DNA of 59,375 nucleotides from Dimargaris cristalligena. Its lineage: Eukaryota > Kickxellomycota > Dimargaritomycetes > Dimargaritales > Dimargaritaceae. The notes beneath the pieces are model-generated. The model did not search any database and was not told where the DNA came from. It saw only the letters and a list, made by a program, of their open reading frames with translations. This document shows, in pieces, positions 35,821 to 47,800 of the stretch. The translations under genes and the position numbers were made by a program. Every line of letters begins with the position of its first letter. Within the stretch, counting starts at the first letter, position 1. The DNA is taken from positions 552-59,926 of the forward strand of contig JANBQC010000100.1 in the NCBI GenBank assembly GCA_027576995.1, written 5' to 3'.

Positions 35821-37951
35821 TTTTCTCACATATATTCGCCCGTGCACGTATTATGTCAAACCTTATACAGCTGGTTTGAATTTCATCCATATTCTTCTGA
35901 TCGGGCCGTCATCTGCCTTTTAATGTCATCGGTTTAGGGATTTGCCGGAGAAACACCACCTTTGGGACTAGGTGTACTTAGGTTAGCAGATCCGACATAG
36001 CGGCATTTGATAACTCACAGTAGCAACCATAATTACTGGCTTACCATATTAATTTAGATATGACCTGTTACTTACTCTCACCCACATTGGTGTGGACGTA
36101 GGCACATATATTGGTATCGCCCATTTCAAATGAGGGTAATGTCTGATGCGTCTCGACCTGATTACGGCAATAGCTTGCTTTGAAGTGTACTTGGTTAGAT
36201 TTGAAATGAAGGCTCGACCTTCTAGTAAAAGGCACAGATGGCACACCTATTCAACGAGGAACAGCACATTTGATTTACAATAAATCCGGCGTCCGTTTAA
36301 AATAAAAGTATTTTCAATTTGGCCTACTTAACATCAACCTGTACGTTCGATCCCTTTCGCGACATAAATATGTACAATGGGAAAGCCAAGATAAGAAGCT
36401 GCTATAAGATTGACCCGACCCTCAACTGCTTAATATTCTTCGCCAATGGTCTCGCCGATTACCTTGGGTTCCGGTGGCTCTGCTTGCTGGCCAGAGTCAA
36501 ATAATAAAATCATATGTAGTACCGAAAATGATCAAAGCAATTGAGTTGATACCCCCCTTTAGGAGCATGTTCGTTTTCTGTGTTATTACAAGTAATTACA
36601 TGGAGTTTACCAATCATCGTTTTTATCCATTACTTTGTGCCTGACTAGGTAATAGATAGCGGGGACAAATAATTGTATGTTGGCAACTTGTTTAAAACTA
36701 TTTCACCTACAGATTATGCTATTGATGAATAAGCAAATGAGATGAGTATTATATTGTGGAGATATAGCAAAGGAGATGTAACAAAGAAATATAATAGCAG
36801 TGGGAATGCTAGTAAACTAAGAGAGCATTTACAAGGTAGCCAGAGCACCTTTTATCAAGTCGGTTTTAATTCTGTTATGCATGACTGTTAGCACCTAGCA
36901 GTTTCGGGGTTGCACCCATCAAGCAGCATAGTTTTGGGATGGATCCAGCGGAAGAGAGGGGGCGTGGTGACATCCTATCCAATATGCTTTTGTTAATGAA
37001 TGCCTCGGAAGTTGGGTTGTTGTAACGGTAGACCGGGGTCACTCTTCGTCCATGACCGGGGTTTCTGGTTAACTGACCCTCCGGTTGTTGTGGTTCCAAA
37101 GCATGTTGTCGCCAGACAAGGGTGGTGACATGTCAGTCTCAGTAGGACTGTGGTCGGTCGTCAGTTTAGATGTAACACTATCTACAATACATTTGAAAAT
37201 ATATACAGGCACATCACTATGACTAATCCCTCTTAATCTACTAAGAACCCTTGAGGGAAGGCTTCTATTGGGAACACTAAAGAGGCGGGTTGAAGGACGT
37301 CAGTATTCATAAAACTCTAATTGGAATACCAGAGGGTTTGAATTAACGCTTTATGTGATGGGTAGGGCATTGTGGTGGTGAATTGGGGTAAACCAGGTGA
37401 GCTCCACGGCACTATATTACCATACAAAGATATTAGGGTAGAATGAGGCCAAATAGGGATGGACATATGACCCAGGTCTGACTTAATCAAGTTCGCAGAC
37501 ACATATTTAAGTAATATTTACTTAGAAATTGTAAATTGAAATAGTACTTTTGATAAGAAACGTAAGCCCAATTCTCAGGCTCACTACCAAAGGCATCTCT
37601 TTTATGGTGATATCTAAGCCCAAGAACCAGTTCCACTAACCTTATACACTGAGCAAATTCTGTGGATTATGTTGTCAGTGCCACTGTTCTACTTGGTGCT
37701 GGCCTAGTACTCAATATCTACAGCTGTTAACCCCAAACTTATAGGTATATCACCAAGTTATTATTTATTTGCTCTTATATTCAATATAGAGTAATGTGCA
37801 CTATTTAGGACGGATTTTCTGCCTTAGTTGTGGCCTAAATTAGCTATGTGTATGCTATAACTAATGTTACATGGCACTACCCAGTATCAGAGTGGTTATT
37901 TCTCGACTTTCAATTACCACTTGGAGGCTCTTTGGATACACATTTATCATT
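35821..37951. other. AT-rich region, possible LTR relic
   Basis: No supported gene. Positions about 37222-37272 resemble the terminal 50 bases of LTR family 1 (shared GGCTTCTA and CTCTTA blocks), suggesting an old degraded copy. The rest shows nothing recognisable. Confidence 0.4.
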
Positions 37952-38534
37952 TGTAAGACCTACTAATCCGACTTAATCCAGGCACAGTAAACACCCATCC
38001 CAACTAGGCCATATAGAGCCATATGTAACTTCCCATGGTCACCCCCAGTGCTATGGGATCCTCCTATATCATATAACCCTCCCCCTTCTGGACTCCACTT
38101 CTTTACACTAATCACTCCATTGCTGATCCAAAGACTCTTCTGGTTACCATTAGAGTCTTCCAGGTCCTCATGGCTGTCCAGTTGGCTTATTCATCATATT
38201 ATTGGTCTAGTAGTATCTCCTCTTGGGGCCTCCCTCTGGAGCTGCCCCCCACATATATATAACTGGGCCCCCTTGGGACCAGTTAAGATTCCTTAGCTTA
38301 TTCTTATCCCCTAGTTTACCTCATATAAACTTTATATGCACTCACCTCATGTACTGACCAGTAAGTGTGCCCACTGTACATCCCTTACATACATGATTGC
38401 CTATGACTTTATTAGTTAGTACTGTGCCCCTACCTGACATTAGTAGCCTGCCCAGCCAAGTCTATGCCCCACCTACCATTAGAAGCCTATCCCTAAGACT
38501 CTTGATGGACTAAGAGTGGTAAATTTGGGTGACA
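37952..38534 (+). mobile_element. Solo LTR, family 1 copy D
   Basis: A 583-base element starting TGTAAGACC and ending GGGTGACA. Flanks are TCATT on the left and TTATT on the right, a 5-base target-site duplication with one C/T difference. A TATA-like tract near 38260 is followed by a weaker polyadenylation-like region, and the family's U3-TATA-polyA order puts it on the plus strand. No internal coding region adjoins it. Confidence 0.8.
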
Positions 38535-40448
38535 TTATTGAATGTAATATTCTTATGGTACCCATTAGCATACTAGGTACACACATATACCTCCTTGTAC
38601 CACTTTCATTATATAGTTCAGAGGGTTGGACTTTGCTGGGTTTGAGGGGGTTGAGACTGAGTTAGCCTTGGGGAAGTTGCCGCTGATCTTCTGGTCATCC
38701 ATCACACTGTATATTGTTATCACATGTCATCAGTTGATAAGAAAAATAAAATAAACTGAAAACATTATTAAAAAAATGTTATAATCAAACAGTATAATCA
38801 ATTCAGTACTCAGAGATACCATAACTTTGAACTAAGTTAATGAAAGTGAATAAATAGGAGTAGTGGCAATAAAATAATCAATAATGAAACTGGGTAAAAG
38901 GTTAATCATTAGTATCATCTGGTGAAGTTAAAACATATATTTATTTATTTATCTTGAAACTAACTTGCCCCTTCAACTGAGGGGATGCTGCTAAGGTATA
39001 TATAAGAAATCAACCAAACTAAATAACTATCACTAAGAAATAAGGCTGTAATAATTGTGGGTCATAAAAAACCTATAATAGGGGAAAAAATTGACCTACT
39101 GGCCAAACTATAGTTGTGAATATGTTAAATGGAAGTAAAATGTAGAAATTGGAAGGTTGGAAGATGTAAAGAACTGGAATCAAATCCTTGAAAACTGAAC
39201 TTTATTTGAAAATATAGATGATAAGAAGGGAAAGTTGATAATAGACTTGCTGTTCCAAGAGGTGGCAGCAAGGGGGAGTATTTATACTTGAAAGAGGAAG
39301 CCTAAATGAAAAGATAGATGAATAATAGAGAAAGGGAGAGAAGGTCCCAGAAGATTGGATGACTAAGCAGAGGGAAAGGGAGGGGAGTTCCCAGACAATC
39401 ATATTAGTCATCACAAAGGATAGGTAATACTTGGGTAACTAATAAATTCAATGTGAAACAATAGAAGGGAAAAAAAGAAAGGGAGAAAGCTATTATTAGC
39501 TATTTTTTGAACAGGGGTGCAGTTGGGCCAGGGGCAGTGTGAATGCAGGGGTACAGTCCAGTCAGGGGCAGGGGTGCATCATAGTTAAGGGTATATAATA
39601 TACTAATAGAAAAAATACTATACTAATATAAATGGAGGAAAAATGACTATACTTGTTAGGGGTAGGGGCTCATTCACTCATCAGGGGTATACTTCCAATA
39701 AGTGTGAAAAATAGATAAAAAATAAATGTAGGTAAAAATGGGGTAAATTCACCACAGAAGACACAGTCTTCCCAGTCCTCCTTCATATTGGACATTGATA
39801 AAACTAATAAAAATAGTTCATGCTAAGTAGTTATATGGTATAATTCTAAGAAGGAATCCACTGGAGGCTAGTTATTCCTAAGCCCTAATCATAAAGGGTC
39901 ATCAATAGTATAAAAGTAGTAATATGAAGTGGTCAATCATGGGTTAAAATTACTATTAATCTCAACAGCCTATAACTTCATCAATAATAAATGGAAAAGC
40001 AAATGGAAGTATGATTTGGAAAGCTGAAGGAAAAGAGAACCAGCTAGCATAAAGAAATGTAATAACATTCTCAGCCCCTGACTGTTCCTATGGAAATATC
40101 ATATTAATTGTCCAGGGACCTTGAATCCATCCAAAGTATGACCACTTCTTGGATTAGTAATGGGTGCTGATGCTTACGTAGCTTCTGCCCAACTACCCAC
40201 AGCAGCATATTTACTATGGTATATATATGTTGATATATTCATCCCATATAAAACTTCAAACATCCACTCCCAATTTATACCTACCCACTAGGTACCTATT
40301 TATTAAGATACCATTTTTTTCTATTGATTACTCCCAGTCAAGATGCCTCCCAGCATTGCATTAAGTAAAATACCCATAAAGCAGATACTGGTATAATACT
40401 GGAATAGATTACCAAAATAGTAGCCATATATTATATTATTATTATACT
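38535..40448. other. AT-rich inter-LTR sequence
   Basis: About 1.9 kb with no supported gene and no reverse-transcriptase-like frame. Microrepeats of CAGGGGC/CAGGGGT occur at 39520-39570. The stretch 38950-39110 weakly resembles 42010-42160 (AACTTGCC, then ATAAAAACCTAT and GGGAAAAAA blocks), suggesting another old repeat. Confidence 0.4.
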
Positions 40449-40600
40449 TATTACCCAGGTTAACTACTCTTAGTCTGCCAAGAGGCCTATCCTTAGGCCT
40501 CTAATGGTAGGTAGGGCTTAGACTCAGCCAAGCAGGCTACTAGCATCAGGTATAGGATATAGTACTAATTAATAAATACTAAGTAGTAGTTATATGCAAG

Positions 40601-40972
40601 TATTATGATGGGCTGGTATTAAGGCCAGGTACCACAGGATGGACAGGACTTCAAAGGATAGGAATAAGTTTATTAGGATAAATATAAGAATAAGACAAAA
40701 CAAAAGAGAAGAGAAGTTGCAAGCTAAAGAGTAAGCCATAGGGAAACAGTTAGGGTTATATCTAAACTCAAGGGGCAGGGGAAGGATAATAATGACTAAT
40801 GAATATGAATCAGTAACTAGATAATACAGGGAATATAATAATGGAAATAAAACATAGTAGGATAATGGGGATATATTTCTATGATATTAAATGTTAATTT
40901 ACCCATCCACTAGTATGGGTTTTTACTTGTATGGCTGGTTATTCTTATAGTTCAAATTAACCAGTCATGACA
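40601..40972. mobile_element. Small LTR-like element nested in copy B
   Basis: A 372-base insertion beginning TATTATGA and ending TCATGACA. The ends are near-perfect inverted repeats (TGTCATGA allowing two decayed bases). It is flanked by perfect GCAAG direct repeats (40596-40600 and 40973-40977). Size, ends and duplication fit a solo LTR of a third family. A similar TCATGACA terminus appears at 42298-42305 without a clear partner. Confidence 0.7.
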
Positions 40973-41401
40973 GCAAGGGATGTGCAGTCAGTCTACTTAT
41001 TAGTTAATATGGGGGGGTGAGTATATATAGAGTTTATTAAGTAAATTAGGGGGTAAGAATAAGTGAAGGAACCTAACCAGTCCTAATGGGGCCCAGTTAT
41101 ATATATATAGGGATAACATTAGAGGGAGGTCTTAAGGTAGAATACTATTAAGACTATAAAATAGGTAAATAGGTGGACCAGATAGCCAATAGTATCCAGA
41201 AGACTCAGGGGGTAACTGGAAGAGTCTAATAGATTAGCACTTGAGTGACTAGTGCAAATAGATGGTGTATGGCCAGGGGAAGGGTTATATATTATATAAT
41301 GATCCCATAGTATCAGGTATGACTATGGGAAGGCTAATATAGTACTATACAGCCTAATATGGTCAGACACTGAGCCAGTCAGATTAAGGTAGATTAGAAG
41401 G

Positions 41402-41982
41402 TGTTACCCAGGTTAACCACTCTTAGTCTATCAAGAGTCCCAAGGATAGGCTTCTAATGGTAGGTGGGGCTTAGACTCGGCCAAGTGAGCTACTAGTATT
41501 AGGATAGGGATGTAGTACTAACCAATAAAGGATAATGCAGGTAAATGTCAGGGACATGCAGCAGGTACACTTACTAGTCAGTACAAGGGGGGTGAGCATA
41601 TAGAGTTTATTAGGGTAAACTGGGGGATAGGAATAAGCTAAGGAATTGAACCAGTCCCAGTGGGGCCTGGTTATATATATGTGGGGACAGCTCCAGAGGG
41701 AGGTCCCAAGGGAAATACTACTATGACTAAGGTGTAGATAAGTAAAGACTCTGACTGGATGGCTTTGCATTAGGAAGACTCTCATGGGAACTGGAAGAGT
41801 CTTAGATTAGCGAGTTGAGTGTTTGGAGTGCAAAGTATTGGGGTTGAATGAGTGGGGTTACATAATAAAGGATAGCCTCATAGTACCGGGGGTGACTATG
41901 GGAGGGTTAATATGGTGCTATAAGGCTGAAATAGGATGGGTGATCATTAGGTCTGGATTAAGTCAGATTAGGAGGGCCGACA
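41402..41982 (-). mobile_element. Solo LTR, family 1 copy C, nested in copy B
   Basis: A 581-base uninterrupted LTR with TG...CA ends (TGTTACCC ... GGCCGACA). A perfect 5-base target-site duplication GAAGG flanks it (41397-41401 and 41983-41987). It landed a few bases from the end of copy B: removing C and one GAAGG restores the end of B. Read on the minus strand, a TATA-like tract is followed by AATAAA. Confidence 0.88.
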
Positions 41983-41994
41983 GAAGGTTTAATA

Positions 41995-43195
41995 AAAATA
42001 AATACTTATTCTGATGTATCTTAGAAAAAACTTGCCATTTTAAGGGTAAAAAAAGGGTGAGGTTTATATATACACTCAAGTGCACTAACTAAACTATAAC
42101 TAAAAATAATAGGTACTATGAGCTAAACTAGGAACTATAAAAACCTATTCAAAAGGGAAAAAACTGGACTAAACTACTGACTAGGATTATACAATGAGTA
42201 ACTTGAATTATTGAGATGGTTACCTTATCAGGATACTCTCAGATTAACAGGTACTTCCAAACCTCCATGTTAATAATGTAATGATTAGTCACGGGTCATG
42301 ACAGATAGTTGGTTAACACCATCTCACAACTTCTTCCGGATTGACAGGTACCACCTTTGTCATTCATTGTAACTAGATATAATAATGTGCAGGAAAGATG
42401 ATGAATGAGATTTAGAAGAGCAGAAAGACTAGCCAATCAGGACAGACCAGGTTGACTGAAACTTCTGGCTTCTGTGAGAATTGGATAAGGGGCAGGCCTC
42501 TTGCTCTTGTTGACTAAGGTCAATGCTTCAATGAGGTAGGCGTAGACTGACAGTTGGGAACCTATTTGTCTCACCGCCCACAGCATTACAGAAAACACCT
42601 TCCAACATGTTCTGCACTGGTCCAATGCCCTTATACTTGGTCTGATTAGCTATATAAAGCTGAACCAATTACTTTAGTTGTTCCTCAGCCAATGCCGCCT
42701 ATCATAAATATGTTTGCTAGTTTACCTACCTTTGTATATAATATTCGGCACTGTTGCTGTCTGCAAAGTACTACCCACATACTCATTTGGGCGTCCTCTA
42801 ATAGCCCCTCCTCCCAGGTATATATATTCGCACAGTGACTAATATTTCCAGCTATAACAATATCAAGCTATAGAGTATTTATTGAAGGTATAGACAAGGG
42901 TGAAGATATTCTCGCCATAGTAAATGCTAGTGCTGGGACTGGCCGATGAAGACAGTTAAGGCTATACTGATCTGCCGGGGGCAATGATCCAAGTATACAT
43001 TACAGTGGCAGGAAGAGACAAATGTATAATTAATACTACTAAAGGATTATGAAAACAATTGGGTTCGTGTGTGACGAGTAGGAGATTAGCCGATTAAAGC
43101 GGTGTAATTACACCCTGGATAAATGAATAGCTAAATTAGGGTCGTGAGTACAGTTTGAATTATTGACAGTGTCAGTATCCGATTGGGGTGATATA
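41995..43195. other. AT-rich region, no supported gene
   Basis: No convincing gene. A TCATGACA motif near 42300 matches the end of the small nested LTR, and 42010-42160 resembles 38950-39110, so degraded repeats are likely. Confidence 0.4.
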
Positions 43196-43487
43196 TCATT
43201 TCTGATAATCGGGACACAATTCATTAGCAGGTAGAGATTCCACACAGATATAAATAAAATGTATTTTTAACTTATTAAAGGGGACAGTATGAACCTTATG
43301 CTCAGAATTGACCCCTCTGACACACCACTGGACTCGGTATGTTATCAGATCCTTTTCTCGGTCGACACTGGTCACTTGCACGTAATAATACGGTGGGTAA
43401 GCCTGCGGATTTATCAGGTACATTATATCTGAAACCCCCCAATAAATGGAAGATGAGGCACAATAATAGTATAATCAAGCAAGTCAT
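43196..43487 (-). pseudogene. Possible small secreted protein with frameshift
   Basis: ATG 43487 opens a classic signal-peptide-like segment (MTCLIILLLCLIFHLLGG). That frame stops at 43302. The other frame gives a more protein-like sequence to a stop at 43196-43198, including QVTSVDREKDLITYRVQW and a Cys-containing tail. The two meet in a run of six G near 43434-43439, where removing one base would put them in frame. A damaged gene or a homopolymer error would both explain this. Against it, a 117-codon plus-strand frame (43339-43692) overlaps and could be the real gene. Family unrecognised. Confidence 0.3.
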
Positions 43488-44100
43488 ATATAACTGGTTA
43501 ATAAAACTTGGGTTTCATCATACTAGTGAAGAACTGTCACAAGAAATAAGTCTACCGTTTACTCTACCTCCTTCGTTTACGGCCGCGAGAACTAATTTCA
43601 ATTCGCGGGTGGTACACCGGCTTAATATGCCGTTCTTATCAGGTGATGACATCGGAGTAGATGGGACTGGTGATGGATGGAGCGCTGGCTAAGGTTGGAA
43701 ATGGGAAGGAGACAAGTTCAGTAAAAGATATATACTGGTATTAATCAAGGATGGCTGGGATTTCTACCAAACGCCTCGAGGTATGGTATTTATATAGCCA
43801 CCTAAAATTCAAATTGGCTCCGTCTTAAGTAAATATAGGGCAGTATTTCAATTCTAAAATAATTACAGTGACAGCTACAGTAGCCTAACCGCAATTCCCC
43901 AATCACGGACCTGACTATCAAACGGGCGACCTACAATAAAATGTCCGGCTTAGTGATCAATGTGATTAAAGTAGATCCATCTTTGGGAACTAGGAAATGA
44001 AGGCGCCTAGTTCCATCAATGAGGTGTGGGAATTCAATCACCGAAGGATCACCTTTCTTTAAACATTTCCTCCTCTTCATTTTAATATTCGATATAACAT
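43488..44100. other. No supported gene
   Basis: AT-rich. Contains the 5' part of an overlapping plus-strand frame (to 43692) and the end of a weak minus-strand frame (43931-44152). Neither has recognisable domains. Confidence 0.4.
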
Positions 44101-44170
44101 ATGGGAGAGGTTCACCTAGGCTACATAATAAAAAATCCGTTAGATGGGCCAAATGTTACTGCTTGAAAGA
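44101..44170. repeat. Dispersed duplicate, copy 2
   Basis: Matches 35751-35820 by eye (ATGGGAGAGGTTCA, then ATAATAAAAAATCC). It lies about 610 bases upstream of the possible secreted-protein ATG at 43487. Confidence 0.5.
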
Positions 44171-45055
44171 GGATCTCCGGCCTATTTTGCCATACCACTA
44201 TCAATTTAACCCCATTATAATCGGGCCGGCTTTCACCCATGCTCTTTATCCTACATTCATAGTAATCAAACATCATAATGTATTACCTAGTAGCGTCTTC
44301 CAGTATATTACGGGCTGGTTCTATACTTGACATCCGGCACTACTATTATCTATTAGGTGTCCTTCGTAGCATTATTATGCATGATACTTTCTGAGACTCG
44401 CCCTAGGAGCAAACATTATGTCATTAACTAGCATTTTACCCTATGCCATGAAGTATTTCACACCATTGATGTTTTTTAGAAGTAGCTACCATTTCCCTAT
44501 GACTGTTTCATTACTAGAAACTCACATGCTTCGTCGCCATGTACATACATCATGAATGTATAGCAGCATGGCCTATGGCCATCAAAATGATTATAGTTAC
44601 TGGTCACACAGGTCTGCAATGCATTCCAGTTGATCAGTCTTTCCATATATTACTAAGGCTTTATGCAATAACCAAGTGTTAAAAAAAGGTTACACTGCTT
44701 AAGATGATTAGCTAACTAAGTAAGAAGCAATCACATTAGGTCTAATAGCTGTTGTGGCTCGGTCTGCTTAATCTTTAATATCATATCCTGGCTAAACTAT
44801 TTTTAGTATAGAAAAGATGAGGAACATTACTAAAGGTCAGTCTTCATCTTTTCCCACCAATATGGGCCATTCAGTAGCTTAGGTCACTTTCCACTTTCCA
44901 CTTTCCATTATTCATTATTCATTATTTGATATTCTTTGTTATTATTTCTAGTTGGAGGATTTATTAATTATAGAAGGCTTAGGTGTATCCCCATCCTTTA
45001 TATCTCTAATCCACCAATATTAGTGGCCTTTATTATTATATTTACTATTCTAGTT
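44171..45055. other. No supported gene; short tandem repeats
   Basis: Contains CTTTCCA repeated three times, then TTCATTA-type units, at about 44887-44930. Otherwise AT-rich sequence without a recognisable gene. Confidence 0.5.
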
Positions 45056-45640
45056 TATTAGACTATCTAATCTACCTTAATCCAGCCAGCTTAGATATTT
45101 AATTATATTAGGCCTTATAGTACCATATTAGCTTTCCCATGGCTATACCTAGTACTATGGGACCATCCCTTATCACATAACATTCCCTTCATCTGGACTC
45201 CACCTCTTTACACTAATTACTTAAGTGCTGATCCAAAGACTCTTCTGGTTGCCATCAGAACCCTCCAGATACTAGTAGTTAGTTAATTAGCTTATGGGCC
45301 TATCCTCTAATCTTAGTAGTATTCTTCCCTTAGGACCTCCCTCTGGAGTTATCCCCATATATATATATAACTGGGCCCCATTAGGGCTGGTTAGGTTCCT
45401 TAACTTATTTCTACCCCTAATTTAACCCTAATAAACTCTATATATACTCACTCCCCCTTGTACTAACTAGTAGGTATGTTACTGTATATCCCTTGCATAT
45501 ACCTACTATAGCCTTTATTTATTAGTACTGTGCCCTATACCTGATACTAGTAACTACTTAACTAAGCCTAGGCCCTACCTACCATTAGAAGCCTATCCTC
45601 AGGACTCTTGATGGATTAAGAGTGGTTAACCCGGGCGACA
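45056..45640 (+). mobile_element. Solo LTR, family 1 copy E
   Basis: A 585-base copy beginning TATTAGAC (TG decayed to TA) and ending CCCGGGCGACA. A TATA tract at 45357-45372 precedes AATAAA at 45430-45435 by about 60 bases, which defines the likely transcription strand for the family. No target-site duplication is visible (TAGTT versus ATCTG). Confidence 0.78.
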
Positions 45641-45951
45641 ATCTGTCATCCGAATTTTTGTGATGACCTAAACTGAGATTCCACCAGGTTGGCTTCGGGT
45701 TCTAGGTACTAATCCACAGCATTGGCCAACCACATCAGCACTTTTATATCAACCGATTGAAGCAGCTTCATTACTTTGGCCTGGGGGAGCCCAATTGAGT
45801 GAATGGAGTCAGGCCCCGGGATGCCCAATTCACTTGCTAACCTAGTGGCTGTTGATCGCCGAACCTGAAGGGCCAGCACAGGGGTACCGTCTCCATAACA
45901 ATGTGGAAAGATGAACCTATAACTGCTTAATTCGCCAAGGAATGGCTTCCC

Positions 45952-47303
45952 TTAAAATTTCATTGCGGGTCTCCCATTAGGAAGCAGCTGGGTGGCCCTT
46001 GGGAAGCCCAGAAGTTGGGCTTTGGCTTGGGCTCGAAACAACAGTCCAGCATGGTTTACGCCCCACTGATGCAATTCGGGTTCACCATATTCCAGGACCA
46101 ATTGCGCTATGAACTCCAACATGGTTTTCGACAAAGGGAAGCGAAGCCGCCTAGCCTGACTTCCCAAGCAGAGCAACTGCGCGGAATGGCCGGTCACAGC
46201 AAGGGACGCAAGGACTCCTAACAACAGCTCGTTACTTAGGGTGGAACTGATAGGGCTGTCGTTCAGGGCAGATAACGATTCGGTGATTGAGCTTAGTAAG
46301 GGGTCGTCCTGGATTTCGGCAGCCTCACCAATTAATTCACGGTCGTTGGCCCTAATATACAGCTTTTTGTACAGGTGCAGAGTGTATTCGACAGGCATAT
46401 TTGATAGCGTATATATCAGCGGGAATATTTTGCATTTCTCGCGGTCGGTTAGTTGGGTGTAATTAATGTACGACCAGTCCGACGCAATATCATTGAGATT
46501 TGCTAGCTTAGTGGCCAATGTAGCGTCATTCTGGAATTGTCGACGAATATTCTCTTGGTCGCTATAATGAAAAGGCACCAAGGGTTCCACAGTCGCCATG
46601 ACCTTAAGCCGGGTATCCCTCAGTACCGCCCCATCTAGTTGCACCGGTAGAATCGATTTAAGTTTACGGGGATCCATCGGGCCACTTTCCAAAAGAGGTC
46701 TGATGAAATCATCTTTGTACTGAACCACAAATGGAAATATAAGGGCAAATGAGGATACCATAAATTATTGTTAGATAAGGAACTGTGTAACGATATACTT
46801 AAAATATAGAATATATAAAAGTGCTATTGCAACAGTAACTATGTCGAAAAATCTGGCGCTCGATAAACCGGCACGTAGTCCCAATGATGTGAAAGGTCGG
46901 TCTTTGATTATATGCTAACGTCCTGAAGGGGGGGGGTGATTTAGATGTTTACCTTATTCAGTAATTACATTCGATAGCTGCTCAATACCATAGAGTATCC
47001 TTTTTTAGAGGTCAAGGCAAGGTTACAAAGTCCCTCCCACGATAAATCGGCGACCAGCTTATTGAATAGTTCCAGAGGCAGGGACAGGAGTTGCGAATCT
47101 TGGGCATTGTCTCCTTGAGAGCCCTTATTTACTTTACCACCCAAGGCTGAGTACGCTTCAGATGGCGGCATACTATTAGGTGACGGGACTTCGCCACCAG
47201 GGCGTGGGTGGCCAGAAACTTGGACCCCCAAATTTAAAACCGATATGCTAATAATCGCAATACATAAACATAACATGGTCAACCGGGAAATGGTGCGGAA
47301 CAT
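45952..47303 (-). CDS. Secreted F-box protein, two exons
   Basis: I predict 360 aa from exons 47303-46989 and 46719-45952, with a 269-base phase-0 intron (ATG/GTATTG ... GTTCAG/TAC). Residues 1-30 are a strong signal peptide or signal anchor (LTMLCLCIAIISISVLNLGV). Residues 72-105 are a canonical F-box (SLPLELFNKLVADLSWEGL, then CNLALTSKK). Exon 2 opens with D-D-F-I-R-P, matching D-N-F-I-R-P of the gene at 2692-4583, and continues as a helical region. F-boxes bind Skp1 in cytosolic SCF ligases, so export is unexpected; a host-directed effector is one possibility, a membrane-anchored cytosolic protein another. The donor GTATTG is weaker than GTAAGT. The ATG at 47303 places the hydrophobic segment at the N-terminus. 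Confidence 0.72.
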
Positions 47304-47800
47304 AATTGGTGAAGGTGAAGGTCGGACTAGGGCTTTGTAATAAAACCAACAAGCCAATGGGGTATAAAATAGACAACTGCCGTTAGTATCCAAACGAAGA
47401 ACTGAGGAAATAGTGTAAAAAAAGCGAAGGCCAAAACAATATCAATAATAAAATTGATGAAGACAGCAGAGTGACAGGTTAGTGGTGCCTAAGAGATCAA
47501 GATATCTAATATTTATACTTGAAGACTGTGGGATAACTACGAAGAAAATAGATTATGAATAGCACAAACTGCCTATTCGTTAAACTTAAAGCGTTAGGAT
47601 CATCACATCAATAATCCCATTACTTGGTCCTATATTCGCCTAGTAAATCTGACTTGATCATGTCGCTGGTTTCCGCCAGTGCCATTTAATTGACGTATGA
47701 AACACCCCAAAGGACTACGGGTATACTACAAAGTGGGCCGACTTATATTATTTATTTTTGTTGAGCACCGGGGCACGTTACGCTGCGAATACACGGGCTT
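47304..47800. other. Upstream region of the secreted F-box gene
   Basis: A TATAAATA-type box on the minus strand near 47509-47516 lies about 205 bases upstream of ATG 47303. No gene seen. Confidence 0.4.

Larger units (their letters stand above)
40449..41994 (-). mobile_element. Solo LTR, family 1 copy B, host of two insertions
   Basis: The copy is split into 40449-40600, 40978-41401 and 41988-41994, together about 583 bases. It starts TATTACCC and ends TTTAATA; both ends appear mutated from TG...CA. It contains a 372-base insertion (40601-40972) and copy C (41402-41982), each with a perfect 5-base target-site duplication. B therefore predates both. Confidence 0.8.

Noticed and set aside
36716..36880. 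Possible BED-type zinc-finger transposase fragment
   Set aside because: A short SGNASKLREHL-like string recalls BED fingers, but the zinc ligands are absent and no transposase frame follows.
37222..37272. Sixth copy of LTR family 1
   Set aside because: Only about 50 bases align, with many mismatches and no boundaries. Noted as a relic but not called.
38535..40448. Internal region of a full-length retrotransposon between copies D and B
   Set aside because: D and B are in opposite orientation, and the interval has no gag-pol-like frame, so they are not a pair of flanking LTRs.
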